From positions 1 through 39,549 of IMG/VR virus record IMGVR_UViG_3300044970_001933: a stretch of 39,549 nucleotides of DNA. One strand, given 5' to 3'. Every line of letters starts with the position of its first letter. The stretch's first letter is position 1. Positions 7,601 through 16,099 of this stretch are shown one piece after another. The notes below the pieces were generated by a model, which saw only the letters and a program-made list of their open reading frames with translations, made no database searches and was not told the DNA's origin. The DNA is from a virus. A program made the translations under genes and the position numbers.

Positions 7601-10600
7601 AGAAAGAGCAATAAAGTCTAGAGTAGACTTAATAGAGCAAGAAAAAAATGCAAGAGCAGGTAACGACTCTCAGCAGATAATGAAACAAATAGATAGAGAC
7701 ATAAGAAGAAGCGCATTAGGAAAACAATCTCCAACAAACTTTGGAACTCAAATATCTCCAACAACTGGGCATAGTTTTCCAGTTAAAGGTTTGGGTGGCG
7801 TTTATCAAAAGCCAGACGGAACCCTAGCATTTGTTAAGCCAGTTATTGATGCAAAAGCGGCATTGGCTGAACAAAGAGCAACAATTATTGCAAGAGATGT
7901 ACATGGTCTAGATGCGCCTGAACAGCAAATTAGAACTATGCTTGACCCAACAGATCCAACAGGAAAAAGAAAACTTATTGTACTAGAGTCTCCTTTTGAT
8001 CCTAGGTTTGATCCAAGTAAGATGACTGGCAAATTTACAAAAGATCAATACTTTAGACAACTCGTTGCTGCAAACCTGCGTGGAGACAAAGACTTAGGAA
8101 GAGGAAATCTTTCAGGAAATGTGCTTGCAGATGTTGGAACTGCAGGAGTTTTTGAAAAGGCTTCAGGAAAAAGAGATTTTGCTAAAACTATGCCTTCTAT
8201 GGCAGAGCAAGCAAAGATTAATCTTCTTGGAGTAAAGGGCGGAGCAAAAAGATTCTTTGCCGAATCAACACTTGATATTCCTAGAGGAATGACTGCAGAC
8301 GAATACCACAGTAGAATGATAAAAGAAATTGACAAGGTTCTTCCAAAACTAAGGGATACTCTTTCAAGGCTTGATCTAACACCTGCAGAAAAAACTGTCT
8401 ACTCTGGAATGGTAGCAAGACTTGAAGAAGGAAGAAAAGTTAACTGGAGAGAATTCCACAAGATGCATTCTTCTGCTCTTGTAACTAAAAAAGAAGCACT
8501 CCAGGATAAAAAGACTGGTGATATAACAGCGATTAAAGGCAAGCCAAAACCTAAAAGGGCTGTATCAAGTTCTGGCAAAATATCTGACAGCGTAATTACT
8601 CAAATTCCTCCAGGTAAAACAGTTGTTCAAAAACCAAAGGGATTTATTAGTTCTCGTATTGCAGGTAAGTTTATGCTTCCAGGCTATGCGAAAGCCCCTA
8701 CTGCAGCAGGTGCAACCATTGGAGATATTTCTCAATCACAAAGACTGTCAAGGGCACAAATTCTTGCTGCTACAGAAAAAATAAGTTTAAACCAGGCCAA
8801 AAAGAAAATTGCAGCAGAGGCAAAACTAATTGCTGCTATGAAAGAAACAACAGAAGCACAAAAAACAACAAAAGAAAAACTAACAAACTTTAGTAACAAG
8901 GCAAATCTTGGTATGGGTGCAATGAGTGGTTTGACAATTGCAGCATCCTTTGCTGGTGGAAGACTTGGAGAAGTGGCTAACACACTTATGCCATTTGTAT
9001 TTGGTCTTCAGGGTATTGTATTGTTGTTGCCTCTATTGGCTAATCCTTGGGTTGCCGCAATCGCTGCCATCGCAGCGGTAGGTGGAATGATGTGGAAACT
9101 GGCTCGTGATGTTGAAAATGCGAGAAAAGAAGGAGTTAATCTTGCTAAGGCAATGAGTATGACTTCTGAAAAACTACAAAGTCTTTCATCCATAACTGGG
9201 ACAGTAAGTGCTACGGAAGCAGCAGACAGAAAACGACAAAATACATTAACTGGTGAAAGTGCAGTTCAAAGAAAAGTTGGTCAAAATATTCTTGGTAGTG
9301 ATTTTGGTAAAGGTCTTTTGGCTGATATTGAAAAACAAGCAAAGTCTGGACAAGGAATTCAAGAAATTGGTAGAAATATATCTACCAGTCTTTCTTATGC
9401 AATTATTCAAGGAGTAATAACAACAGACCAAGCAAAAAGTATTGCTTCTGCACTTGGAGAAGAACTAAAGAGTTATGAAATACCAGCAGTTATTAGCGGT
9501 AGATTAGTTAAACTTTTTGGACCTAATGGTGAAAACCTAGCAACAGATCCTCTTAAGATTACTCTTGAAATTCAAGAAGAGTCAATGACTAGACAGGCTG
9601 ACTTCTTTAAGACTGCGCTTGAACAATCAGTTAGCACAATAACATTTACAAACTTAGGAAATGTTGTCACGGGCGGCGTTATGGCAGCCATAGGTGGAAC
9701 CATGGCAGTAGCAGGCGTTCCAGCCTTTGCTGCAGGCGGAGTACCAGGTGTTGGGCTTATGGCATCAGGAACTGCTCTAACGGCGGCAGGTACAGCAAAG
9801 GTAGCATCTGGATTTTCAGATCAAAATCAACGTAGAGAAGTAAATGCAAACCTTGGTGCCGCAGCCCTACAACTTGGTTTAGAGCAAGTAGTTCTAAACA
9901 ATGGGCTAGTTGACTCATTAAATAAACAGTATGAAATTAAACTTAAGATGGCTCAAACAGATGCCGAAATTAAAAAAATTGAAGATGAAAGAGCAGCAGC
10001 AATAGATGCACTTAATGCAAAAAATACAGAAGCGCTAAATCTTCTTATTTCTCAAAAAGATGCTTTTGGCCCAGAAATATTTACTAAGGGTATAAATGCA
10101 GCAATAGATGCACTTTATCCAACAGGACCTCTTAAGGTTTTTGCTGATGAAGCAAAGAAAGAACTAGAAGGAATTAAAGATGCAGACTTTAAGGCACTGC
10201 TACAGGTTCAATTTGCTGGTGGTGCACTTGACCCAGTAACCATAATGAAACTTGCCAACAACCAAGAACTACAAAGTAAATTTACAGTTATGGTTGAACA
10301 GCAGGGTAGTGAGCAGGCAAACCTAGTAATGCAACTACTTATGAAGGCTGGAACAGACGAAACTAACCTTCCAATCTTTATGGACATTTTAAATAAAGAT
10401 AAAAAGAATTTTGATAAAAACCTTGATGCTATTTCAGTTCTCGCTAACATGCAACAAAAATATGGAATAACAATTGATGTTAATGATGACGGCGTAACAC
10501 AGATTAAAGAAGTTGTTGCAGTAACCGACAAACTAAAAGGAATAAAAAATGAAGAACTTTCTAAAGAGGCATTCTTTGATCTTGGAATAACTGGAGATAT

Positions 10601-13600
10601 GACAGGACCAGACTTTGATAAACTCTGGACCACTCTTGTCGGAACAGCAAATACAATTAACAAAAAGGTAGTAATTGACTTTGTTGCTTCTCAGGACAAG
10701 AATGTCGTAGATCAGTATATGGCTGCTATGGGAATTACTGCTCCAAAGGGCAGGCTTGGAGCAATGCTTCGTAAATCACTTGAGCCAAAAGCAGCAGCAT
10801 GGAATACTGGAAGACAGGGTAAGGTTACTGTAGATCCCGATCCGACTGAAGAGACGGATGTAACAACAACAGGAAGAAACACAGTATTTGATAGTATACT
10901 TCAAGATCTTAAAAACACTAGAAATGCAACTATTAATGCCATGGGTGGTGCTAAAGAATTAATGCGTATTCTTGGCGGTAAAAAAGATATACAGTTATTT
11001 AATGGAATAGATCAACAACTATCTAAGTTGGGGGCTAACTCTGATTTTATAGACTTTGTTGGTGGGCTAGAAAATGCTGTTAAAGAAAAAATTATTAAGA
11101 TTAACAAGCAGGGAGTTGTTTCATACGGAGAATTTGGTGAGGCAGCCAAGAAGGCATTTGATGAAAAACAACTTGGAGCGTTTAGTTCTAAGTCAGCAAT
11201 AGCAATAAAAGAATTACAAGGGCAGCGTTCAGGGTTTGTGGCACTAAGGGCTGCTGGAGTTGAGACCGCAGATGCCGTTGAAATGGTTGCAGATGCCACG
11301 TTCATGGTTTCTCTTGCTGCTCAAAAAAATCCTGAAGAAATTAAAAGAATGACCGATGAGTGGAAGATAATGAAGAGAGAGATGGATCTTACCACCGCCG
11401 CAACAAATCCACAAGAATATTTCAATGACCAGATGGCTATTGCAGAAAGACAACTTAGTCATCAAGAAGAGATGGCAAGAAGAACTTACGAACCACAAAT
11501 TGAGGCTACAGAGAAATTAGTTAAAGCAAACAACATCCTTATTGAGCAGGCACAGCGTAAACTTGAACTAGATGCTACATATGGTAGCCGACAAATTGAC
11601 AAGATTAATGCTGAGATTGATGCATTAAACAGACAGATTGCCACAGGGATAGATGCGACAATTCAAGCACTTTCAGAAGAGTCAGCCAAACTCTCTGAAG
11701 ACCAAGCAACCATTGCTAAAACAGTTGATGCTATTAATGAAAAATATGATTTACAAGAAGAAGCACTTTCAAAAATATCAGATCTAAATAAAGATATTAT
11801 TGATGAAAAGAAAACTCAGATATCTCTTGCTGATGCATTAACACGAGGAGATATTTCAGCAGCAGCCCAGGCTGCAGAAGATATGAGGTCCGCTTCTGCA
11901 AGTCGAGCACTTAGTTCTGCCTCAGATGCAATTTCTTCAGCAAGAGGGTTTGAGGTTGACGCAGTTACTGGATCTATAACTGGAAAAAATTCATCTGCTA
12001 TTACAGAAAGACAATATCAGATTGATCGTGAAACATATAGACTTGGAGTAGAACGTGCCAAGACAGAAGCATTAATTGCAGCAAAACAAGAAGAAATCTA
12101 TAAGATTGACTTGTTGCGTAAACCAATTCTTGCAGAAATTACAAGACTTGAAGATCTTAATTATAATTATCTAAACAATGAAATTCCTTTATTAAGAAGT
12201 AAGTTAGACCAAGAACTTTCAGCAATTGATGCTCAACGTGAAAAGTGGACAACTGCACAACTTGCTATTGATTCTGCTAATTTAAGCACCGAAACATTTA
12301 AGGGCAAACTTGAAAAAGCAGAAAGTTTTGTAGACTCTATAGCAAAACTATGGGGAAAGATTACAGACAAAGATGTTAAAATAACAATTCAAACAATTGA
12401 AGAAGTTATTAAGCAACAGGCATCATTCGTAAAAGCAGGAACTGTAACAACACAAAGTGGAGCAGTCATAGCAGTAGATGCTAACGGAAGAGCAGCAGAT
12501 GGATCTGTTCCTATATCGAAGTCTTCTGAAACTTCAGGAACAACGCTAGTTCCTGTTCCTAATTTTACTCCATACCTAGATCCACCAAAGAACACACTAA
12601 GCCCAGGAGATAAAGGCTTTGTTGGTCCCGTTGCACCAGAACCACCTATTGTAACTCCAAAGGCAACAACAAACTCCGCAAGAAGGCTTATGCCATTAGA
12701 AAGGCTGGCTCTTGCTAAGGGTGGAATGGTTCCTAACAATTTTATTGCTGGAGAATATGCCCAGGGAACAGATACAGTTCCAGCAATGCTTACTCCAGGA
12801 GAATATGTACTAAGAAGAGATGCAGTAAAGAAGTATGGAGTTAAGCAACTTGATGCAATGAATGTTGGATATTATGACAAGGGTGGAGAAGTATCTAAGT
12901 TTGCATCAAGACCAAAATATGGAATAAAATCTAATCCTGAAGAAAAAGGTATAGGTAGTTTCTTTAAAAAGAGTGACCGAGATAAATGGACCGCAGAATC
13001 TAAGTACAATAGTTTTCTGTCTACACACGCTAGAAAACTGGCAGAACGAGATAAACGAATACAAGAAATGCTTAACAAGTCTCCTCTTACGTCTTGGATG
13101 GGCGCAGAAGGTCTTGGTACTTCTGGTTTACTTAAGTCCATGACTGGACAGGGAACTAAGTCTGACAAAGTTATGGCTGCACTATTCCCACTAAATTTCA
13201 TGGGTATGGGAAAATTTACTAAAGAAGGATCAAAAGCAATAAAACCAGTATCTTCTGGAGTTGAAGAGTTGGGTTCAAAGATTTTGAAAGACAACTTAGT
13301 AACTAAAATATCATCAATGCTTCCAAAAATAAGTGCTCCTGCTGGCAAATTTATGGGCACACTAAAGAAAATAATTAATTTACCACAAACCAGAAGAGCA
13401 GAAATAATAGCAGCAGAAGCAGCAGAAGCAAGAAAAACCGCAGAGGCTGTAGAGTTTCTTAAAAATAATCCACCAGCATCAAGGCCTACTGGTCCTGGTG
13501 CGCCACCATCACTATGGGATGGGGTAGACGATAGTTCTGGCATGCCTGATGATTTTTGGACTTCTATAGATGATGCTCCTGTTGATCCTAATAGTTTTTT

Positions 13601-15473
13601 CATGCAAAACGCTTTACAGCAAAAACCCCCAAGTGCTTTAAGAAAAACTTTAGGTAAAATTGGTTCTACTGTTGCTAAGCCTGTAACCGTTCCAGCAAAA
13701 CTTTTAGCAAGAGCCGCCAAGATAGGTAAAAATTCTTGGGACGTAGGACAATCCAGTTTTAGATGGGCTGGAGATTTTGACTATTACGGCAGAACTACGC
13801 TGATGAGAGAAATTGCTAGTAGAACAATTGGAAAACTTGCAGAAAAGGTTAATCCAAAGGTAACAATGGGCTTAAAATTTGACCAATTTCACGCAGGGAA
13901 AGCCAAATCAATTTTAGATCTGATTTCTCCATTGCAAACATACATGAGGCCACTAGACGATACAACTATTGGTCTAAGATTTGGGCTTAAATATAGAAAT
14001 ATCCCGAAAAATATTTTAGAAAAAAACATAAAGCCTCCAGTAATGAAAGCATTAAGTTCTGCTACTGAACTAAAAAATTCAGTAAAAAATAAATTTACCA
14101 CAATAAAAGACAAAATTACTCCAGATATATTGTCAACAGATAATCGTTTATTTAATTATCTTTATTCTAGTACTCCTGTTGGTGGATTGATCGCAAGAGG
14201 AGCAGCAGCAAGACTAGGTTTCAAAAAAACAGAAAAGGTTAATAAATCAGGCCTAGAACTTTCAATGGAAAAACTTTTAGAACAGGCTTTCTATCATGGA
14301 GGAAATCTTCCAGGTAAAATAAAAAATAGATTCCCAGTTCCTAATCCCATGGATAACAGCAACTACGTTCCAGCAAATAGAACTTCAAATTGGTTTGCAC
14401 ATGATTTTTTTGCAACAGTGGGCATTCCTCAAGCACAACAATATGCAATAACAAAAAATGCTGAGGGGATGGCAGAAGGAGCCTCTGATATATTTAGAAC
14501 ATTTTTTAATCTAGATAAATCAAAAACTTGGGATATGAGACCAGGATTCAAATCCCTGTATTCTCAAAATCCAGAGGCATACAGATTACTTGAGTCATAC
14601 ATAGCAAAAACAAGAGGCATTAAGGCTGCAAGGGAATTTTTACTGGGAGAGCGTGTTGCTGGAACAGCAATGGGTAAAATGGAAGGATTCGGTGGTACAC
14701 CGTTTGAAAGAGGAACTCAAGGAGCAACACCTTTTACTGGTCTTAATCTTGGTGATGTTTTGGCTAAGACAGTTGATGGTGTACCGACAAGAGTTATAGA
14801 TAGTATAATTCATAAAGGTGGAATTGGTAATTGGGGACTTCCAGAAAACCCACACACAGTTATTGCAACTATGAATCCAAAAACAGTTACACAAAATTTA
14901 ACAAAACTTTTTCCAAGAGAACTTGTTGCCTCAACAATAGGTGCGCCAGAAGAAATGATACCAAGCATAATGGAAAGAATGCTAGATCAGGTTGCCAAAA
15001 CAGGTAAAGCAACTCCACTTCTTGCTCAAGGACACGTGGGAAGAAGAGTAATATCAGGGCCTACAGATAGAATAGCCATGGCAAGTGGTGGACTAGTTCC
15101 AAGATATTTGTCTAATGGTGGATACGCAGTGGGAACAGATACCGTACCCGCAATGCTAACTCCTGGGGAGTTTGTTATAAACAGAATAGCAACCAAGAAG
15201 TTTGGTCCAATGCTTAATGACATTAATAATCTTCAGTATCCGTCCATGATGCAGGATCTAAGCCCTGCAACATATAAAAATACCAGATCTTCAACTGTTG
15301 TCCCTGCTGTTAATACCATGTCCACAAGTGTAAGCGACAACTCCAGAACCATGTATAATTATGGTATCAGCGTTAATGTTTCTAACTCTAATGCAAGCAC
15401 AGATGATATTGCAAGAGCAGTTATTACTCAAATTAGAAACATTGATGGTCAAAGAATTAGAGGGCAGAGATAA
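4698..15473 (+). CDS. Giant tape measure protein with embedded enzyme-like modules
   Basis: At 3591 residues this sets tail length and is ejected with DNA at infection. In order I see: a helical N-terminus; a TP901-type tape measure core (about 210-420); hydrophobic segments (about 540-580, 1435-1475, 1655-1705) that could enter the host membrane; a PI3/4-kinase/HipA-like region (about 1010-1290); an EF-hand-like loop (1927-1938); a long coiled coil (about 2240-2515); an ADP-ribosyltransferase-like region (about 3190-3405); and three DTVPxMLTPGE motifs at about 680, 2690 and 3480. The ribosome site AAAGAGGTGA is strong. Typical tape measures have 700-2000 residues; the excess here is largely the globular-looking inserts. 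The tape measure identity is firm; the enzyme folds are inference. Confidence 0.92.
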   Translation: MSDVNANIGVHIDTSSALAELKNLQRQLANFHASIAKTSAAATMAQKGLQNNLLNSINATGQFSATMGTVRSSTESFTHALESNKLSMREYFRYAGGSSKTFGRLFRQEFDTIGKVAEDRVKKMQTQYIKMGRDASGAIKAMAITPQTLNMNDYATKTALAAQKQALFNQVVRQGSTSLLNFGKNTQWAGRQLMVGFTIPLAYFGTTASKVFMDLEAQAIKFKRVYGDMFTTADETNKALAEVEKLAEGFTKYGVAVSKTMEMAAAAAAMGKTGADLTAQVSEATRLAVLGGVEQEQALETTISLTNAFGIAAEDLASKINFLNSVENQTVVSIEDLTIAIPKAGPVVQQLGGDVEDLAFFLTAMKEGGINASEGANALKSGLASLINPSTKASKMLAELGINIKAIVEGNDGNVRQTVIDFSKALDTLDPLNRARAIEQLFGKFQFSRLSTLFQNVTKEGTQASKVLKMAGASIEELAILSERELKTVENSVGVQFKSAVEELKLAIAPIGKTFLEAVTPIIKTIGGLLDKFNNLGDGTKKFIVIASTLVGIIGPTLLMTFGLLANGVANIIKLFLALRGGFLRLGGNSKILAEQTNYLNAEQLESATVAASLNQAHTRLTQSFTAETSAVRALRQAYIEATLAAANFARANPGMMMPGGAKVPKKFSRGATYVPGTGNKDTVPSMLTPGEAVIPKRVAQDPRFQPIIDAMVNGNLQGFSEGSVSVGSKSFKTSSQKTARDLEKTIAELISKGIPEEKIVRALERNIERGRPMNASQLKRRLSIGRGSSSGSSAPSSIRTLAKQSQSGFLQETEAVKKALKEQGVVLTPAQEKNLFNVQASHIDEARTGGVKEWKANNLVADLGYVNNYINTVKGKLGTDLLKMTDARLQELGIDRKELQKLQAGTHPTTADAAKTLRAVAQYDSIRNPASYQAKAVVAGLEHRSRTGFYAQPMKTLAETQPVSSRAERAIKSRVDLIEQEKNARAGNDSQQIMKQIDRDIRRSALGKQSPTNFGTQISPTTGHSFPVKGLGGVYQKPDGTLAFVKPVIDAKAALAEQRATIIARDVHGLDAPEQQIRTMLDPTDPTGKRKLIVLESPFDPRFDPSKMTGKFTKDQYFRQLVAANLRGDKDLGRGNLSGNVLADVGTAGVFEKASGKRDFAKTMPSMAEQAKINLLGVKGGAKRFFAESTLDIPRGMTADEYHSRMIKEIDKVLPKLRDTLSRLDLTPAEKTVYSGMVARLEEGRKVNWREFHKMHSSALVTKKEALQDKKTGDITAIKGKPKPKRAVSSSGKISDSVITQIPPGKTVVQKPKGFISSRIAGKFMLPGYAKAPTAAGATIGDISQSQRLSRAQILAATEKISLNQAKKKIAAEAKLIAAMKETTEAQKTTKEKLTNFSNKANLGMGAMSGLTIAASFAGGRLGEVANTLMPFVFGLQGIVLLLPLLANPWVAAIAAIAAVGGMMWKLARDVENARKEGVNLAKAMSMTSEKLQSLSSITGTVSATEAADRKRQNTLTGESAVQRKVGQNILGSDFGKGLLADIEKQAKSGQGIQEIGRNISTSLSYAIIQGVITTDQAKSIASALGEELKSYEIPAVISGRLVKLFGPNGENLATDPLKITLEIQEESMTRQADFFKTALEQSVSTITFTNLGNVVTGGVMAAIGGTMAVAGVPAFAAGGVPGVGLMASGTALTAAGTAKVASGFSDQNQRREVNANLGAAALQLGLEQVVLNNGLVDSLNKQYEIKLKMAQTDAEIKKIEDERAAAIDALNAKNTEALNLLISQKDAFGPEIFTKGINAAIDALYPTGPLKVFADEAKKELEGIKDADFKALLQVQFAGGALDPVTIMKLANNQELQSKFTVMVEQQGSEQANLVMQLLMKAGTDETNLPIFMDILNKDKKNFDKNLDAISVLANMQQKYGITIDVNDDGVTQIKEVVAVTDKLKGIKNEELSKEAFFDLGITGDMTGPDFDKLWTTLVGTANTINKKVVIDFVASQDKNVVDQYMAAMGITAPKGRLGAMLRKSLEPKAAAWNTGRQGKVTVDPDPTEETDVTTTGRNTVFDSILQDLKNTRNATINAMGGAKELMRILGGKKDIQLFNGIDQQLSKLGANSDFIDFVGGLENAVKEKIIKINKQGVVSYGEFGEAAKKAFDEKQLGAFSSKSAIAIKELQGQRSGFVALRAAGVETADAVEMVADATFMVSLAAQKNPEEIKRMTDEWKIMKREMDLTTAATNPQEYFNDQMAIAERQLSHQEEMARRTYEPQIEATEKLVKANNILIEQAQRKLELDATYGSRQIDKINAEIDALNRQIATGIDATIQALSEESAKLSEDQATIAKTVDAINEKYDLQEEALSKISDLNKDIIDEKKTQISLADALTRGDISAAAQAAEDMRSASASRALSSASDAISSARGFEVDAVTGSITGKNSSAITERQYQIDRETYRLGVERAKTEALIAAKQEEIYKIDLLRKPILAEITRLEDLNYNYLNNEIPLLRSKLDQELSAIDAQREKWTTAQLAIDSANLSTETFKGKLEKAESFVDSIAKLWGKITDKDVKITIQTIEEVIKQQASFVKAGTVTTQSGAVIAVDANGRAADGSVPISKSSETSGTTLVPVPNFTPYLDPPKNTLSPGDKGFVGPVAPEPPIVTPKATTNSARRLMPLERLALAKGGMVPNNFIAGEYAQGTDTVPAMLTPGEYVLRRDAVKKYGVKQLDAMNVGYYDKGGEVSKFASRPKYGIKSNPEEKGIGSFFKKSDRDKWTAESKYNSFLSTHARKLAERDKRIQEMLNKSPLTSWMGAEGLGTSGLLKSMTGQGTKSDKVMAALFPLNFMGMGKFTKEGSKAIKPVSSGVEELGSKILKDNLVTKISSMLPKISAPAGKFMGTLKKIINLPQTRRAEIIAAEAAEARKTAEAVEFLKNNPPASRPTGPGAPPSLWDGVDDSSGMPDDFWTSIDDAPVDPNSFFMQNALQQKPPSALRKTLGKIGSTVAKPVTVPAKLLARAAKIGKNSWDVGQSSFRWAGDFDYYGRTTLMREIASRTIGKLAEKVNPKVTMGLKFDQFHAGKAKSILDLISPLQTYMRPLDDTTIGLRFGLKYRNIPKNILEKNIKPPVMKALSSATELKNSVKNKFTTIKDKITPDILSTDNRLFNYLYSSTPVGGLIARGAAARLGFKKTEKVNKSGLELSMEKLLEQAFYHGGNLPGKIKNRFPVPNPMDNSNYVPANRTSNWFAHDFFATVGIPQAQQYAITKNAEGMAEGASDIFRTFFNLDKSKTWDMRPGFKSLYSQNPEAYRLLESYIAKTRGIKAAREFLLGERVAGTAMGKMEGFGGTPFERGTQGATPFTGLNLGDVLAKTVDGVPTRVIDSIIHKGGIGNWGLPENPHTVIATMNPKTVTQNLTKLFPRELVASTIGAPEEMIPSIMERMLDQVAKTGKATPLLAQGHVGRRVISGPTDRIAMASGGLVPRYLSNGGYAVGTDTVPAMLTPGEFVINRIATKKFGPMLNDINNLQYPSMMQDLSPATYKNTRSSTVVPAVNTMSTSVSDNSRTMYNYGISVNVSNSNASTDDIARAVITQIRNIDGQRIRGQR
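6726..6782 (+). repeat. Tape measure DTVP-x-MLTPGE motif, copy 1
   Basis: Residues 677-695 read GTGNKDTVPSMLTPGEAVI. This is the first of three copies of a motif often seen in tape measure proteins of Gram-positive phages. It follows a glycine-rich link and marks the border between the membrane-like segment and the first large insert. Confidence 0.85.
7725..8565 (+). other. Kinase-like (PI3/4K/HipA-type) region inside the tape measure
   Basis: Residues about 1010-1290 show, in order, a glycine-rich strand pair (GLGGVYQKPDG), a Lys in FVKP (K1047), a helix with Glu (AEQRATIIARDVHGLDAP, E1058), a hinge-like LESPF, and then GDKDLGRGN followed by NVLADVG (D1130, D1132, N1137, D1145). That order matches the ATP-grasping Lys, helix Glu, catalytic loop and metal-binding Asp of atypical kinases. 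The catalytic loop is not canonical (no DRH), so activity is uncertain. This is a fold guess from pattern only. Confidence 0.42.
12765..12818 (+). repeat. Tape measure DTVP-x-MLTPGE motif, copy 2
   Basis: Residues 2690-2707 read GTDTVPAMLTPGEYVLRR, directly after a glycine-rich linker (NNFIAGEYAQ) and before DAVKKYG. It separates the coiled coil from the C-terminal insert. Confidence 0.88.
14250..14915 (+). other. ADP-ribosyltransferase-like region inside the tape measure
   Basis: Residues about 3190-3405 contain FYHGG (H3200), then NWFAHDFFAT and an AQQYA helix, then a strand with FRTFFNLDK, and finally IHKGG followed by TVIATMNPKTV. This resembles the HxG, YFT...A..YA and closing strand pattern of ADP-ribosyltransferase domains found in phage polyvalent proteins. 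The final catalytic Glu is not obvious at the usual place, so the domain could be inactive or divergent. Confidence 0.48.
15132..15185 (+). repeat. Tape measure DTVP-x-MLTPGE motif, copy 3
   Basis: Residues 3479-3496 read GTDTVPAMLTPGEFVINR, again after a glycine-rich link (RYLSNGGYAV) and before ATKKFG. It closes the ADP-ribosyltransferase-like insert and precedes the short C-terminal tail. Confidence 0.88.
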
Positions 15474-16099
15474 TGGCTACATCATCATACATGAACCAAA
15501 GAAAGAGATACCAAAGACCACAAGGAATTTTATGGTCAGAAAATTCTGGAACACTAACAAATGGATTTTATGTACCTCAAGGCTATGAAGTTGGTGGGGC
15601 ATATCCAGAAGGAACATCTTCAGACTTAATTGATCAATTTTTGGTGTTGTCAGATCACAATAGAAATGACATGTCCTTTAGTCCGCAAAGAATTGAGCAG
15701 CGTCAAAGAACCATTAATGGAAGAATGAGATCTTATCACATTGCAGATAAATTACAGATATCTGTTTCTTGGAATAACTTGCCATCAAGATCACATAATG
15801 CAAATCCAAACTTTTCCGATGAAGATGGAGCAGCATCTGCTGCAGAGTATACTGCTGATGGCGGCGCAGGTGGTGGCGAACTACTTGACTGGTACGAAAA
15901 CCACAAGGGTCCATTCTGGATGTTTTTAGCATACGATAAATATAAAAATTTTGAAACAAGTGAAAATCAATATGCACATCTTTCACAGTATAACCAGATA
16001 CTTCAGGTTTATGTTTCTGATTTTAGTTATACAGTTGTAAAGCGTGGCGGAACAAACCATGATCTTTGGAACATAAATGTAAGTCTAGAAGAGGTTTAA
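15473..16099 (+). CDS. Distal tail / minor tail protein
   Basis: This 208-residue protein directly follows the tape measure, the position of the distal tail (Dit) protein that links the tube to the hub. It is rich in aromatic and beta-prone residues (SYHIADKLQISVSWNNLPSR; NQILQVYVSDFSYTVVKRGG). A flexible Gly/Ala stretch lies at about residues 120-140. The ATG overlaps the tape measure stop (TAATG), with GAGGG upstream as ribosome site. No signature motif confirms Dit. It could equally be another minor tail protein in the same complex. Confidence 0.6.
   Translation: MATSSYMNQRKRYQRPQGILWSENSGTLTNGFYVPQGYEVGGAYPEGTSSDLIDQFLVLSDHNRNDMSFSPQRIEQRQRTINGRMRSYHIADKLQISVSWNNLPSRSHNANPNFSDEDGAASAAEYTADGGAGGGELLDWYENHKGPFWMFLAYDKYKNFETSENQYAHLSQYNQILQVYVSDFSYTVVKRGGTNHDLWNINVSLEEV

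Noticed and set aside
12872-13720. 282-codon open frame on the - strand
   Set aside because: It lies fully inside the tape measure gene, antisense, with no ribosome site, and its composition mirrors the coding strand. The same holds for the other - strand frames.
15361-15588. 75-codon + strand frame across the tape measure end
   Set aside because: It overlaps two well-supported genes in another frame and has no ribosome site or recognisable pattern.
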